DNA of 64,000 bases, taken from Protaetiibacter sp. Lineage in GTDB: Bacteria; Actinomycetota; Actinomycetes; Actinomycetales; Microbacteriaceae. The notes beneath the pieces were generated by a model. That model saw nothing but the letters and a program-made list of their open reading frames with translations, ran no database searches and was not told the origin of the DNA. The DNA lies in assembly GCA_030150265.1 (NCBI GenBank), contig JASLGG010000052.1:1-64000 (forward strand), given 5' to 3'. The translations under genes were made by a program, and so were the position numbers. This document shows positions 49,639 to 56,770 of this stretch, in pieces (positions within the stretch are counted from its first letter, which is position 1; each line of letters begins with the position of its first letter).

Positions 49639-49955
49639 TCTCCAGGCGCCACGCCTGGATCTTCTGGTGCCGCGGCGGTAGTCCGCGGCACGGCGCCGCT
49701 CGGGCGCACGAGCGCGGTCGCGCGCCGGAACGGGTGCGCGCACAGCTGAGCTGCAGTCGTCGTGTGCCCGCAGCCCGCCGCTCGCGTGCCCGGAAAGATC
49801 GCGCGCCCCCTTGCAACGCGCGCTCCGGATGGGCAAACTCTTCTATTACGAGAATCCTCATTCAGATGATGAGAATTCCGGTGGCATCGAGGCGACCTGC
49901 TCGTGGGGCGTCGATGGCGACAACCGAACATCGAGCGAACAGGAGAGAGCGACTG
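49639..49955. other. Intergenic region: two hairpins, then promoter and operator of the B6 operon
   Basis: TCCAGGCG/CGCCTGGA (49641-49659, three-base loop, then TCTTCT) is a terminator for the CMD gene. GTGCCGCGG/CCGCGGCAC (49668-49692) forms a second hairpin. The remainder up to about 49830 is GC-rich with no convincing ORF; 49830-49880 is distinctly AT-rich and holds the operator described separately. Confidence 0.6.
49811..49878 (+). promoter_or_regulatory. Promoter and inverted-repeat operator of the B6 degradation operon
   Basis: TTGCAA (49811-49816) and CAAACT (49834-49839) are spaced by 17 bp as -35/-10. Downstream, GAATCCTCAT (49852-49861) and ATGAGAATTC (49869-49878) form a nearly perfect inverted repeat (9 of 10 pairs) around seven bases. 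An operator just past the start point implies repression, presumably relieved by a pathway compound. The cognate regulator is not in the window. Confidence 0.5.
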
Positions 49956-51101
49956 ATGTCTGAGACCCGCACCCGCCGCGCCGAGATCTCGGGGGCAGGC
50001 TTCGCCGGGCTGACCGCAGCCACGGCGCTCGCCCGGATGGGCTGGAGCGTCCGCGTGCACGAGCGCGCCCCGGAGCTGCGCACCGAGGGCGCCGGGATCG
50101 TGCTGTGGGGCAACAGCCTCCAGGTGATCGACAAGCTCGGCGCGACTCCCGACCTCATGTCCGCAGCCATGCGCCCGCCGGCCTACGAGACGCGCATGAA
50201 CAACGTCATCCAGAGCCAGGAGACGCTCGCCGACATCCGGTGGCTCACGCTCACCCGTCCCCACCTCTACGCCACGCTGCTGACCGCCGCGCGCGAGGCG
50301 GGCGTCGAGGTGCTGCCGGGCTCCGAGGTCGTCTCGGCCACGCCCGAGGGGCGCATCTCGTTCGCGAACGGCGACTCCGCGGATGCGGACCTCATCGTCG
50401 GCGCCGACGGCGTCGGCTCGGCGGTGCGCGACTCGCTCGGCATCCCCCTCAAGCGCGAGCGCTCGCGCGACGGCATCACGCGCTTCCTCGTGCCGCGCCG
50501 CAAGGCCGAGCTGCAGGCGCTCGAGCCCGACACCGAGTGGGACAACGTCATCGACTTCTGGAACCTCGACCCGCGCGTTCTGCGCGTGCTCTACGTGCCG
50601 GCCAACGAGCGCGAGCTCTACATCGCCCTCATGGCGCCCGCCGCCGATGCCGACGGCTCCAAGGTGCCGATCGACCTCGAGCTGTGGACCTCGGTGTTCC
50701 CGCAGCTCGCGCCGGTGCTCGAGGACGCCGCCGGCACCCCCGGCCGCTACTACGGCTACCAGACCACGCGCCTCGACTCCTGGACGCAGGGCAAGGTCGC
50801 CCTCATCGGCGACGCGGCCCACGCGATGTGCCCCGCGCTCGCCCAGGGCGCCGGATGCGCGATGCAGAACGCCTGGACCCTCGCGGTCGCCGCCACCGCG
50901 GCCGGCGCATCCGAGCTCCCCGACGCGCTCCGCGAGTGGGAGCGTCTCGAGCGCCCCTACACCGACCGCTGCCAGGACCGCTCGCAGTGGTTCGCCGACA
51001 CCCGCGAGATGTCGAAGGGCGGCCAGTTCGCCGGCGATCACAACGAGACCGCCCTCTACAACCCCACCGACCCGAACCGTCACCAGGGAGCCGCAGCATG
51101 A
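49956..51101 (+). CDS. FAD monooxygenase, probable 3-hydroxy-2-methylpyridine-5-carboxylate oxygenase (MHPCO)
   Basis: A 381-residue flavoprotein. FAD motifs: ISGAGFAGLTAATALARMGW near the N-terminus, the DG motif in LIVGADGVGSAVRDSLG, and VALIGDAAHAMCPALAQGAG. As I recall the Mesorhizobium loti enzyme (379 residues), the match extends through EWDN-IDFWNLDPRV, ELYIALMAPAAD and VPIDLELW, far beyond the generic family. That enzyme inserts two oxygen atoms into the pyridine ring and opens it to E-2-(acetamidomethylene)succinate. The ATG follows AGGAGA. It is the first gene of a seven-gene run and overlaps the next by four bases. Product of the upstream decarboxylase (51711) would be its substrate. 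Confidence 0.85.
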   Translation: MSETRTRRAEISGAGFAGLTAATALARMGWSVRVHERAPELRTEGAGIVLWGNSLQVIDKLGATPDLMSAAMRPPAYETRMNNVIQSQETLADIRWLTLTRPHLYATLLTAAREAGVEVLPGSEVVSATPEGRISFANGDSADADLIVGADGVGSAVRDSLGIPLKRERSRDGITRFLVPRRKAELQALEPDTEWDNVIDFWNLDPRVLRVLYVPANERELYIALMAPAADADGSKVPIDLELWTSVFPQLAPVLEDAAGTPGRYYGYQTTRLDSWTQGKVALIGDAAHAMCPALAQGAGCAMQNAWTLAVAATAAGASELPDALREWERLERPYTDRCQDRSQWFADTREMSKGGQFAGDHNETALYNPTDPNRHQGAAA

Positions 51102-51682
51102 CGCTCGATCCGTTCTACCGTGTCCGCGCCTGGCACTCCTTCGTGCAGGAGACCGTGCACGAGCTCGGCCCCGCGCCCGAGCAGCCGCTCGTGAAGGCGG
51201 CCGTCGCGGTCGTGATCGAGAACCCCTTCACGGGCCGCTGGGTGGAGGACCTCTCGCCGCTCACCGCGCCGAGCGACACCCTCGGCACCGAGCTCGGCCG
51301 CCGGGCGGTGGCGCTGCTCGGCGGACGCCCCGCCGAGAGCTACGGCAAGGGCGGGATGGTCGGGGTGAACGGCGAGCAGGAGCACGTCGTGGCCTGCGTC
51401 ACGACCGTGTTCGGCAACGCGCTCCGCGACGCCATCGGCGGCGGCGAGGCCTGGATCTCCTCGGCCACCAAGGTCGCCCCGGCGGGCGCCCCCATCGACA
51501 TCCCGCTCGCCTACAAGGACGAGGTGTACGTGCGCTCGCACTACGACGCGATCACGATCACCTTGCCCGATGCGCCGCGACCGGATGAACTGGTCATCAT
51601 CGTGGCGGTCGCGACCGGCGGCCGCGTCAACGCACGGGTCGGCGGCATGACCGTCGACGAGGTGCTGGCCCGCGGGCGATGA
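51098..51682 (+). CDS. DUF1185 (amino-acid-synthesis family) protein of unknown function
   Basis: A 194-residue protein matching the PF06684-type family: VKAAVAVVIENPFTGRWVED near residues 25-45, LGGRPAESYGKGGMVGVNGE in the middle, and PIDIPLAYKDEVYVRSHYDA towards the end. No catalytic residues are known to me for this family. It is translationally coupled to the ring-opening monooxygenase (ATGA overlap) and followed by the decarboxylase gene, so it probably serves the same pathway. It has no counterpart in the described M. loti pathway. Confidence 0.8.
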   Translation: MTLDPFYRVRAWHSFVQETVHELGPAPEQPLVKAAVAVVIENPFTGRWVEDLSPLTAPSDTLGTELGRRAVALLGGRPAESYGKGGMVGVNGEQEHVVACVTTVFGNALRDAIGGGEAWISSATKVAPAGAPIDIPLAYKDEVYVRSHYDAITITLPDAPRPDELVIIVAVATGGRVNARVGGMTVDEVLARGR

Positions 51683-51710
51683 CGCCCGCGACAATCAGAA
51701 AGGAGGCGGC

Positions 51711-52466
51711 GTGAGCTACAGCGACGGCCGCTATCACGAGGACGAGTCGATCGCGAACGTCCTCTCCGACGTGGCGCGCGCCCAGCGCATCCTCGAGCTG
51801 GAGGGCCACGGCGACATGTCGATGGGGCACCTCTCCTACCGCGACCCGTTCGGGCGCGGCCTCTGGCTCAAGCGCGGCAACCTCGCGTTCTCCGAGGTGC
51901 AGGGCGACGACTTCATCCTCATCGACTTCGACGGCAACGTGCTCGAGGGTCAGGGCCTGCGCCACCTCGAGTGGCCGCTGCACGCCGAGATCATGCGGGC
52001 GCGCCCCGACGTGAACTTCGTCGGGCACTCGCACGCGCACCACGCGACGATGTTCGGCGCCACGAACGAGACGCTCAAGCCCTACAACAACCACGGCGTG
52101 TGGTTCGCGGAGGAGGGCGTGCCGCGCTTCGCCGAGACGAGCCACATCATCACGACCGTGGAGCTCGGCGTCGCCGCCGCGAAGACGCTGGGGAAGGCGG
52201 AGGCGCTGTTCCTCGCCAACCACGGCATCGCCTTCGTCGGCTCGACCGTCGCCGAGGTGCTGCTCGCCGGCGTCTTCCTCGAGTGGGCCTCCCGCTTCCA
52301 GATCCAGCTCGCCGCGACCGGCTTCACGCCGATCGAGCCGGATGCGGAGGAGACCAAGGAGAAGCGCGCCCGCATCTACCCGCCCAAGGCGCAGCGCAAC
52401 TACTGGATGTACTTCAACCGCAAGCTCGACCGGGCCGAGGCATTCGACGCCGGCCTCCCGGGCTGA
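51711..52466 (+). CDS. Class II aldolase-fold decarboxylase, probable 3-hydroxy-2-methylpyridine-4,5-dicarboxylate 4-decarboxylase
   Basis: A 251-residue class II aldolase/adducin-family protein. The metal-binding histidines are in FVGHSHAHHATMFGA and in LANHGIAFVGST; EWPLHAEIMRARPDVN supplies the catalytic-acid region. Members of this fold are aldolases or decarboxylases. In M. loti the same fold removes the 4-carboxyl group of the pyridine dicarboxylate in B6 degradation, and this gene lies between the enzymes of the preceding and following steps. GTG start with a very strong AAGGAGG ribosome-binding site. Specificity is inferred from context. Confidence 0.8.
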   Translation: MSYSDGRYHEDESIANVLSDVARAQRILELEGHGDMSMGHLSYRDPFGRGLWLKRGNLAFSEVQGDDFILIDFDGNVLEGQGLRHLEWPLHAEIMRARPDVNFVGHSHAHHATMFGATNETLKPYNNHGVWFAEEGVPRFAETSHIITTVELGVAAAKTLGKAEALFLANHGIAFVGSTVAEVLLAGVFLEWASRFQIQLAATGFTPIEPDAEETKEKRARIYPPKAQRNYWMYFNRKLDRAEAFDAGLPG

Positions 52467-52514
52467 GCAGCCCCCTCACAGGCAGCACCACCGAACAGAA
52501 AGAGAGACTCGACG

Positions 52515-53450
52515 ATGAGCAGTCTTCCCGCCATTGCCACGGTGATCGGATCGGGCACGATGGGCCCCGGGATCGCCGCGACCCTCGCCCGCGCGGGCGC
52601 CCAGGTGCGCCTCTACGACATCGCCGCCGACGCCATCGAGCGCGCCGCGGCGAGCTACGAGGTCGTCAAGGGCGTGCTCGCCACGGTCGGCACGCCCGAG
52701 ACCCCGGGCGGATCGGTCACCTTCGGCACCGACCTCGACGCGGCCCTCGAGGGCACCGGTCTCGTGATCGAGGCCGTGCCCGAGCGCCTCGACCTCAAGC
52801 AGTCGGTGCTCGCCCAGCTCGAGGAGCGCCTCGGCGACGACATCATCATCGCCTCCAACACCTCCGGCATCCCGATCACCACGATGGCCGAGAGCATGAA
52901 GGTGCCCGGCCGCCTCGTGGGCATGCACTGGTCGAACCCTCCGCACCTGATCCCCATGATCGAGGTGATCCCGGGTGAGCAGACGAAGCCGGAGATCGTC
53001 GACCAGCTCATGGAGATCGTGCGCTCCTTCGACTACTTCCCGGTGCTCGAGAAGGAGATCGCGGGCTTCGTCGAGAACCGCGTGCTCTACGCGATCCTGC
53101 GCGAGTGCATGGCGCTGCTCGAGGAGGGCATCGTGACCCCCGAGGGGCTCGACACGTGCGTCAAGTGGGGCATCGGCTACAAGCTCTCGGTGATCGGGCC
53201 CACCCGCCTGCTCGACATGGCGGGCCTCGACATCTACCAGAGCGTCTCGGGCTACCTCAACAAGGAGCTCGACGCGAGCACGGACACCCCGCAGCTCATC
53301 AAGGACAAGATCGCCGAGGGCAAGCTCGGCTTCAAGTCGGGCGGCGGCATGTACGAGTACGGCGAGGGCGACGTCGACGCGAAGCGCCGCGAGATCGTGC
53401 AGGGTCTCGTCGCCGCCCGCAAGACGCTCTCGTCGATCCCGAACGTCTGA
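52515..53450 (+). CDS. 3-hydroxyacyl-CoA-dehydrogenase-family enzyme, probable 5-formyl-3-hydroxy-2-methylpyridine-4-carboxylate dehydrogenase
   Basis: A 311-residue protein. The Rossmann motif VIGSGTMGPGIAATLARAGA and LVIEAVPERLDLKQ are standard for the 3-hydroxyacyl-CoA dehydrogenase family. The catalytic segment reads GMHWSNPPHLIPMIEVIPGE instead of the usual HFFNPxxxMxLVEV, as would suit a non-CoA substrate. The M. loti FHMPCA dehydrogenase is about 309 residues and belongs to this same family, oxidising the aldehyde with NAD. ATG preceded by AGAAAGAGAG. Located directly upstream of the acetamidomethylene-succinate hydrolase gene (5-bp gap). Confidence 0.82.
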   Translation: MSSLPAIATVIGSGTMGPGIAATLARAGAQVRLYDIAADAIERAAASYEVVKGVLATVGTPETPGGSVTFGTDLDAALEGTGLVIEAVPERLDLKQSVLAQLEERLGDDIIIASNTSGIPITTMAESMKVPGRLVGMHWSNPPHLIPMIEVIPGEQTKPEIVDQLMEIVRSFDYFPVLEKEIAGFVENRVLYAILRECMALLEEGIVTPEGLDTCVKWGIGYKLSVIGPTRLLDMAGLDIYQSVSGYLNKELDASTDTPQLIKDKIAEGKLGFKSGGGMYEYGEGDVDAKRREIVQGLVAARKTLSSIPNV

Positions 53451-53455
53451 GCGCC

Positions 53456-54292
53456 GTGGCCACCCCCCGCATCGAGGCGATCTCCGACGGCCTACAGCGC
53501 ACCCGAGGCGCCGCCGTCGACCTCGCCTTCCGGATGCGGGGGGTCGGTCCCGCGGTCGTGCTGCTGCACGGCACCTCCGCCAACCACGCCGTGTGGGAGG
53601 CGGTGGGCGACCGGCTCGCCGAGCACGCCACCGTCATCGCGCTCGACCAGCGCGGGCACGGCCGCAGCGACAAGCCGGCCACCGGCTACACCGGCCCGGA
53701 CTTCGCGGACGACGTCGTGACGGTGCTCGACGCGCTCGGCATCGAGCGGGCGCTCGTCGGCGGGCACTCGCTCGGCGGGCGCAACTCCTGGCTCGCCGCC
53801 GCGCGGCATCCGGATCGCGTGACGGGTGCGGTGGTCGTCGACTACACGCCCTACGTCGAGCCGGAGGTGCTCGACGAGCTCGCGGTGCGGGTCGCCGCGG
53901 GCCACCGCGACTTCGCCGACCGCGCGGAGATCGAGACCTATCTGCGTGGCCGCTACCGGCGCATCCTGCCGGAGGCGGTCGAGCGCCGCGCCCGCTGGGG
54001 CTACCGGCAGCGCGACGACGGCCGCTTCGAGCCGTACGCCGACCCGGAGGCCATGCAGCAGCTGATCGACGGCTTCCGCACCCCGTGGGACGCCGAGTTC
54101 CGCGCGGTGACCGTGCCGATGACGCACGTGCGCGGCAGCGACAGCCTCATCGTGAGCAGCGCGGCCTGGGAGGCCGCGCGGGCCGACCGGCCCGACGACC
54201 GCTGGGTCGTCGTGGACGGCGCCGACCACTACATCCCCGAGGAGTTCCCCGACCTCATCGCCGCCGAGCTCGCCCGCGCGCTCGGCACCTGA
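53456..54292 (+). CDS. Alpha/beta-hydrolase, probable E-2-(acetamidomethylene)succinate hydrolase
   Basis: A 278-residue alpha/beta-hydrolase, the same length as the M. loti enzyme as I recall it. It contains HGTSANHAVWEAV (oxyanion), ALDQRGHGRSDKPATGY, the nucleophile elbow GGHSLGGRNSW, DYTPYVEPEVLDELAVRVAA, and the His in VVDGADHYIPEE. The RNS after the elbow and the DYTPYxE segment are shared with that enzyme and unusual among generic hydrolases. It would hydrolyse the ring-opened product to succinic semialdehyde, acetate, ammonia and CO2. GTG start five bp after the preceding stop; cytoplasmic. Confidence 0.85.
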   Translation: MATPRIEAISDGLQRTRGAAVDLAFRMRGVGPAVVLLHGTSANHAVWEAVGDRLAEHATVIALDQRGHGRSDKPATGYTGPDFADDVVTVLDALGIERALVGGHSLGGRNSWLAAARHPDRVTGAVVVDYTPYVEPEVLDELAVRVAAGHRDFADRAEIETYLRGRYRRILPEAVERRARWGYRQRDDGRFEPYADPEAMQQLIDGFRTPWDAEFRAVTVPMTHVRGSDSLIVSSAAWEAARADRPDDRWVVVDGADHYIPEEFPDLIAAELARALGT

Positions 54293-54308
54293 CCGGAAGG
54301 ACACACCC

Positions 54309-54761
54309 ATGGCCCTGTTCGACAAGCTCGCGATCTCGAGCCCCGACATCGTGAACCTCGAGCGCATCCGCGACGAGTTCACCGCGGACGGCGGGCACAC
54401 GATCCCGCGGCTCGCCTTCGAGGGCGTCCCCGAGGGCACCGTCGAGCTCGCCGTCATCTGCCACGACCCCGACGCCCCGCTGCCGAACGGCTTCACCCAC
54501 TGGGTGGTCTACGGCATCGCCCCGGATGCCACGGCGCTCGACCTCGAGGCGCCCGGCGTGCGGGTCTCGCCGAACGGCGCCGGCGCCCCCATCTGGTACG
54601 GCCCGGAGCCGCCGCACGGCCACGGCGTGCACCACTACTACTTCTGGGTGTACGCGCTGAGCCGCCCCGTCGAGGGAGCCCCCTCGCGCGAGGAGTTCCT
54701 CGCCCAGTACGGCGACGCGGTGCTCGAGCAGGCCCGTATCGTGGGCACCTACTCGCGATAG
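54309..54761 (+). CDS. PEBP/YbhB-YbcL (Raf-kinase-inhibitor-like) family protein
   Basis: A 150-residue protein with the family signature CHDPDAPLPNGFTHWVVYGI and the ligand-pocket segment HGHGVHHYYFWVYAL. Bacterial members have an anion-binding pocket but no settled function. It has no signal peptide. It lies 16 bp after the hydrolase gene and 11 bp before the amidohydrolase gene within the B6 operon, so it may bind a pathway intermediate; this is speculation. ATG preceded by GGAAGGA. Confidence 0.88.
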   Translation: MALFDKLAISSPDIVNLERIRDEFTADGGHTIPRLAFEGVPEGTVELAVICHDPDAPLPNGFTHWVVYGIAPDATALDLEAPGVRVSPNGAGAPIWYGPEPPHGHGVHHYYFWVYALSRPVEGAPSREEFLAQYGDAVLEQARIVGTYSR

Positions 54762-54772
54762 GAGCGCACGCC

Positions 54773-55486
54773 ATGCCGATCACCGACGCCCACATGCACG
54801 TGGGGGACTTCCCGATGTTCGGGGTCAACCTCGACGAGGACCACCTCGCGGGCTACCTCGCCGAGAACGACATCGACACCGGGATGGTGTTCCACCAGGA
54901 CAACCGGATGGTGCGCCGCGTCATCCAGGACATCCCCGCCGCCTACGGCCTCTACTGGGCCAACCCCAAGCTCGGCGACCCGGTGCCGGAGCTGCGCGAC
55001 TTCCTCGACGACCCGAAGTTCCGCGGGGTGAAGCTGCACCCGCTCATGGACGGCTTCCACCCCAACGATCCCGCGGTGTGGCCGGTGATCGAGCTGCTCA
55101 TCGAGCGCGACCTGCCCGCGCTCATCCACTGCGGGCACCCGATCTTCTCGCTGCCGTGGAGCATCGAGGAGCTCATCGCGCAGTTCCCGGAGGCGAAGAT
55201 CATCCTCGGCCACATGGGGCACGGCAACATCATCTACATCGACGCCTCGATCGGGGTCGCCCAGCGACACCCGAACGTGTGGCTCGAGACGAGCGGCATG
55301 CCGATGAGCCTCAAGATCAAGGAGGCCGTCGAGAAGGTCGGCTCGGACCGCGTGATGTACGGCTCCGACGGGCCGTGGCACGAGCCCAAGGTGGAGCAGC
55401 TCAAGGTGCAGCTGGCCGGGCTCGAGCCCGCCGCGCTCGAGGACGTGATGAACAACACGGCGCAGCGGCTGTTCCTCGGCGCGTAG
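54773..55486 (+). CDS. TIM-barrel metal-dependent amidohydrolase (amidohydrolase_2 family)
   Basis: A 237-residue protein, short for the family. Metal ligands are His7 and His9 in DAHMHVG, with further conserved histidines in LIHCGHP and ILGHMGHGN and the Asp in MYGSDGPW. Relatives include decarboxylases and lactonases such as pyrone-dicarboxylate lactonase. As no metallo-beta-lactamase-type 4-pyridoxolactonase is seen here, this enzyme could take that role, but this is only an inference from context. It is the last gene of the operon; a strong terminator follows. Confidence 0.85.
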   Translation: MPITDAHMHVGDFPMFGVNLDEDHLAGYLAENDIDTGMVFHQDNRMVRRVIQDIPAAYGLYWANPKLGDPVPELRDFLDDPKFRGVKLHPLMDGFHPNDPAVWPVIELLIERDLPALIHCGHPIFSLPWSIEELIAQFPEAKIILGHMGHGNIIYIDASIGVAQRHPNVWLETSGMPMSLKIKEAVEKVGSDRVMYGSDGPWHEPKVEQLKVQLAGLEPAALEDVMNNTAQRLFLGA

Positions 55487-55499
55487 CTCTTCGGGTTTC

Positions 55500-55530
55500 G
55501 GAGGGGAGGCCGCATCCGCGCCTCCCCTCC
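55500..55530. terminator. Terminator of the B6 degradation operon
   Basis: GGAGGGGAGGC and GCCTCCCCTCC form an 11-bp stem with a nine-base loop, 14 bp after the amidohydrolase stop and before the convergent small-membrane-protein gene. Confidence 0.8.
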
Positions 55531-55543
55531 TCACGCAGGGCTG

Positions 55544-55729
55544 CTAGCTGTGGCTCCTCTTCAGCAAGGCGCTCAGGATGAGGCTCGCGACGCCGACGAT
55601 CGCCCACACGCCGATGGTGATGACGTCGATCCGCGGAGTGATGAGCCACATCGCTACCCACACGAAGAGGGCGATGATCAACGAGGTGATACCCGCCACC
55701 AGAGCGATCAGACTGAGTTCTCGTGCCAT
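55544..55729 (-). CDS. Small two-helix membrane protein
   Basis: A 61-residue protein: MARELSLIALVAG opens a first hydrophobic helix (about 5-30), ITPRIDVI is a short loop and GVWAIVGVASLILSALL a second helix, ending in KRSHS. It starts at an ATG preceded by AGGAGG that lies within the end of the upstream secreted-protein gene, whose TGA is one base before this ATG. The pair is thus translationally coupled. Base composition is lower in GC than the flanking operons. The layout (secreted protein plus small membrane protein) resembles a bacteriocin-immunity or export pair, but no family is recognised. Confidence 0.75.
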   Translation of the reverse strand: MARELSLIALVAGITSLIIALFVWVAMWLITPRIDVITIGVWAIVGVASLILSALLKRSHS

Positions 55730-55730
55730 G

Positions 55731-56366
55731 TCAACCTCCTGCATTCTTGACAGCGGTGCCTTCCCATAGGCCCTTGATGCTGACCCACATCGTGTAGGTC
55801 CCTCCGTAGTCACCGAAGTTGACCGCGTAGTAGCTCGTGTGCCCTCCTTGGGGACGGTTGCCTTCGACCGAATGGTATTCCTGGTTCGAGATGAGGCCGA
55901 TGACGTAGTGTCCCCACTCTCCATTGGCGTAGGTCGAGTACGACGAGTTGTAGGGGACAGCTGCCAAGCCGGTCGGCGTGAAGCGTTTCGTGACCGTCAG
56001 TTTTCGCATCACTGCTCCGAATGCATTTGCCCATTGTCGGTAGTACGACGTCGTCACGATCGAGGCAACGGCGACGCCGGTTGTCTGTAGCGCAAGTTCT
56101 CGTTCCTCGAGCGTGGCTGTACGTGTGCTTGTGGTCTCGCCATCCTCCACGCTCACTGCCAGACTGCGGAGGACCGACTCGTCGTGAAGAGCCCGATTGA
56201 TGAGGCCGGGCTCGTAGCCGTTCGCGAGCGCTGCTTTCGTGAAGCTCTCCGGTGTCCAACCTCCCGGGAGGTCGATGCCGGTATCCGCCTGGGCGGGCGC
56301 CATGCTGACCAGAGCGAGTGGAACGGCAGCGAGTAGCGCCACGAGTCGCTTTGTTCTTCTTCTCAT
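55731..56366 (-). CDS. Secreted protein of unknown function, low GC
   Basis: A 211-residue protein with a clear signal peptide (MRRRTKRLVALLAAVPLALV, cleavage near AQA-DTG at residue 28). The mature part has a helical first half (LPGGWTPESFTKAALANGYE) and an aromatic-rich second half (SYYRQWANAFG, GHTSYYAVNFGDYGGTYTMW, SIKGLWEGTAVKNAGG). There are no Cys residues or recognised domains. It has its own strong promoter (TTGACA -35) and a GAAAGGAAG ribosome-binding site. Three sampled 60-base lines here are 52-63% GC against about 77% for a line in the acylase gene, suggesting recent acquisition. The Gly/Tyr/Trp-rich C-terminus loosely recalls lactococcin-972-like bacteriocins; I would not assign it. 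Confidence 0.75.
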   Translation of the reverse strand: MRRRTKRLVALLAAVPLALVSMAPAQADTGIDLPGGWTPESFTKAALANGYEPGLINRALHDESVLRSLAVSVEDGETTSTRTATLEERELALQTTGVAVASIVTTSYYRQWANAFGAVMRKLTVTKRFTPTGLAAVPYNSSYSTYANGEWGHYVIGLISNQEYHSVEGNRPQGGHTSYYAVNFGDYGGTYTMWVSIKGLWEGTAVKNAGG

Positions 56367-56770
56367 GACTTCCTTTCACGGAACTGACCGACACTCAGAG
56401 TCCCATCTTGAGAATATATTGTCAATGTTCCTCATGAATGGGGCCGCGGGAAAGGCGGGGTGTCATGTGCCGCAACGGCGTGGGGCGACTTCGACGCGTC
56501 GTGCTGCGAGGCGTCGATCGTTCATCTCCTTCCGGTTGAGGTGCGGGCGGGGTTCTTCCACAGTTCGCAGTGGCCATCGCCTACGCGTGGCGGGCGTCGT
56601 CGAGGGTTGGTGATGTCGCCGGCCCCAGCGAGAGTGCTTAAAGGCATGAATGCTTGATATATCAGGCATACATCGCTAGGGTTGTCGAAATCTCGCACAT
56701 TGCGATACTTCATTCTCACAATGCGCGAATACATCAGCCAATGACGGTTTCGATGGAAGGACCGCGCCCG
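56367..56770. other. 404-bp intergenic region, AT-rich ends, divergent promoters
   Basis: The left part holds the minus-strand promoter with a perfect TTGACA -35 (TGTCAA at 56420-56425 on the plus strand). The middle (56450-56630) has short open frames on both strands but no ribosome-binding site or family match, and I consider it non-coding or decayed. The right part (56640-56770) is AT-rich and carries the operator at 56651-56668 and the leader of the transaminase gene. Confidence 0.55.
56651..56668. promoter_or_regulatory. TGC-N-TGATATATCA-N-GCA palindrome
   Basis: A perfect 10-bp palindrome (56655-56664) extended by matching TGC/GCA. It lies 102 bp upstream of the transaminase start. AT-rich TATA-centred palindromes like this are typical GntR/FadR-family operators. 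No regulator gene is nearby. Confidence 0.5.

Noticed and set aside
56460..56669. Small open frames on both strands (65-68 codons) between the secreted-protein and transaminase genes
   Set aside because: No ribosome-binding site, Arg-rich low-complexity composition and overlap with the palindromic operator; not supported as genes.
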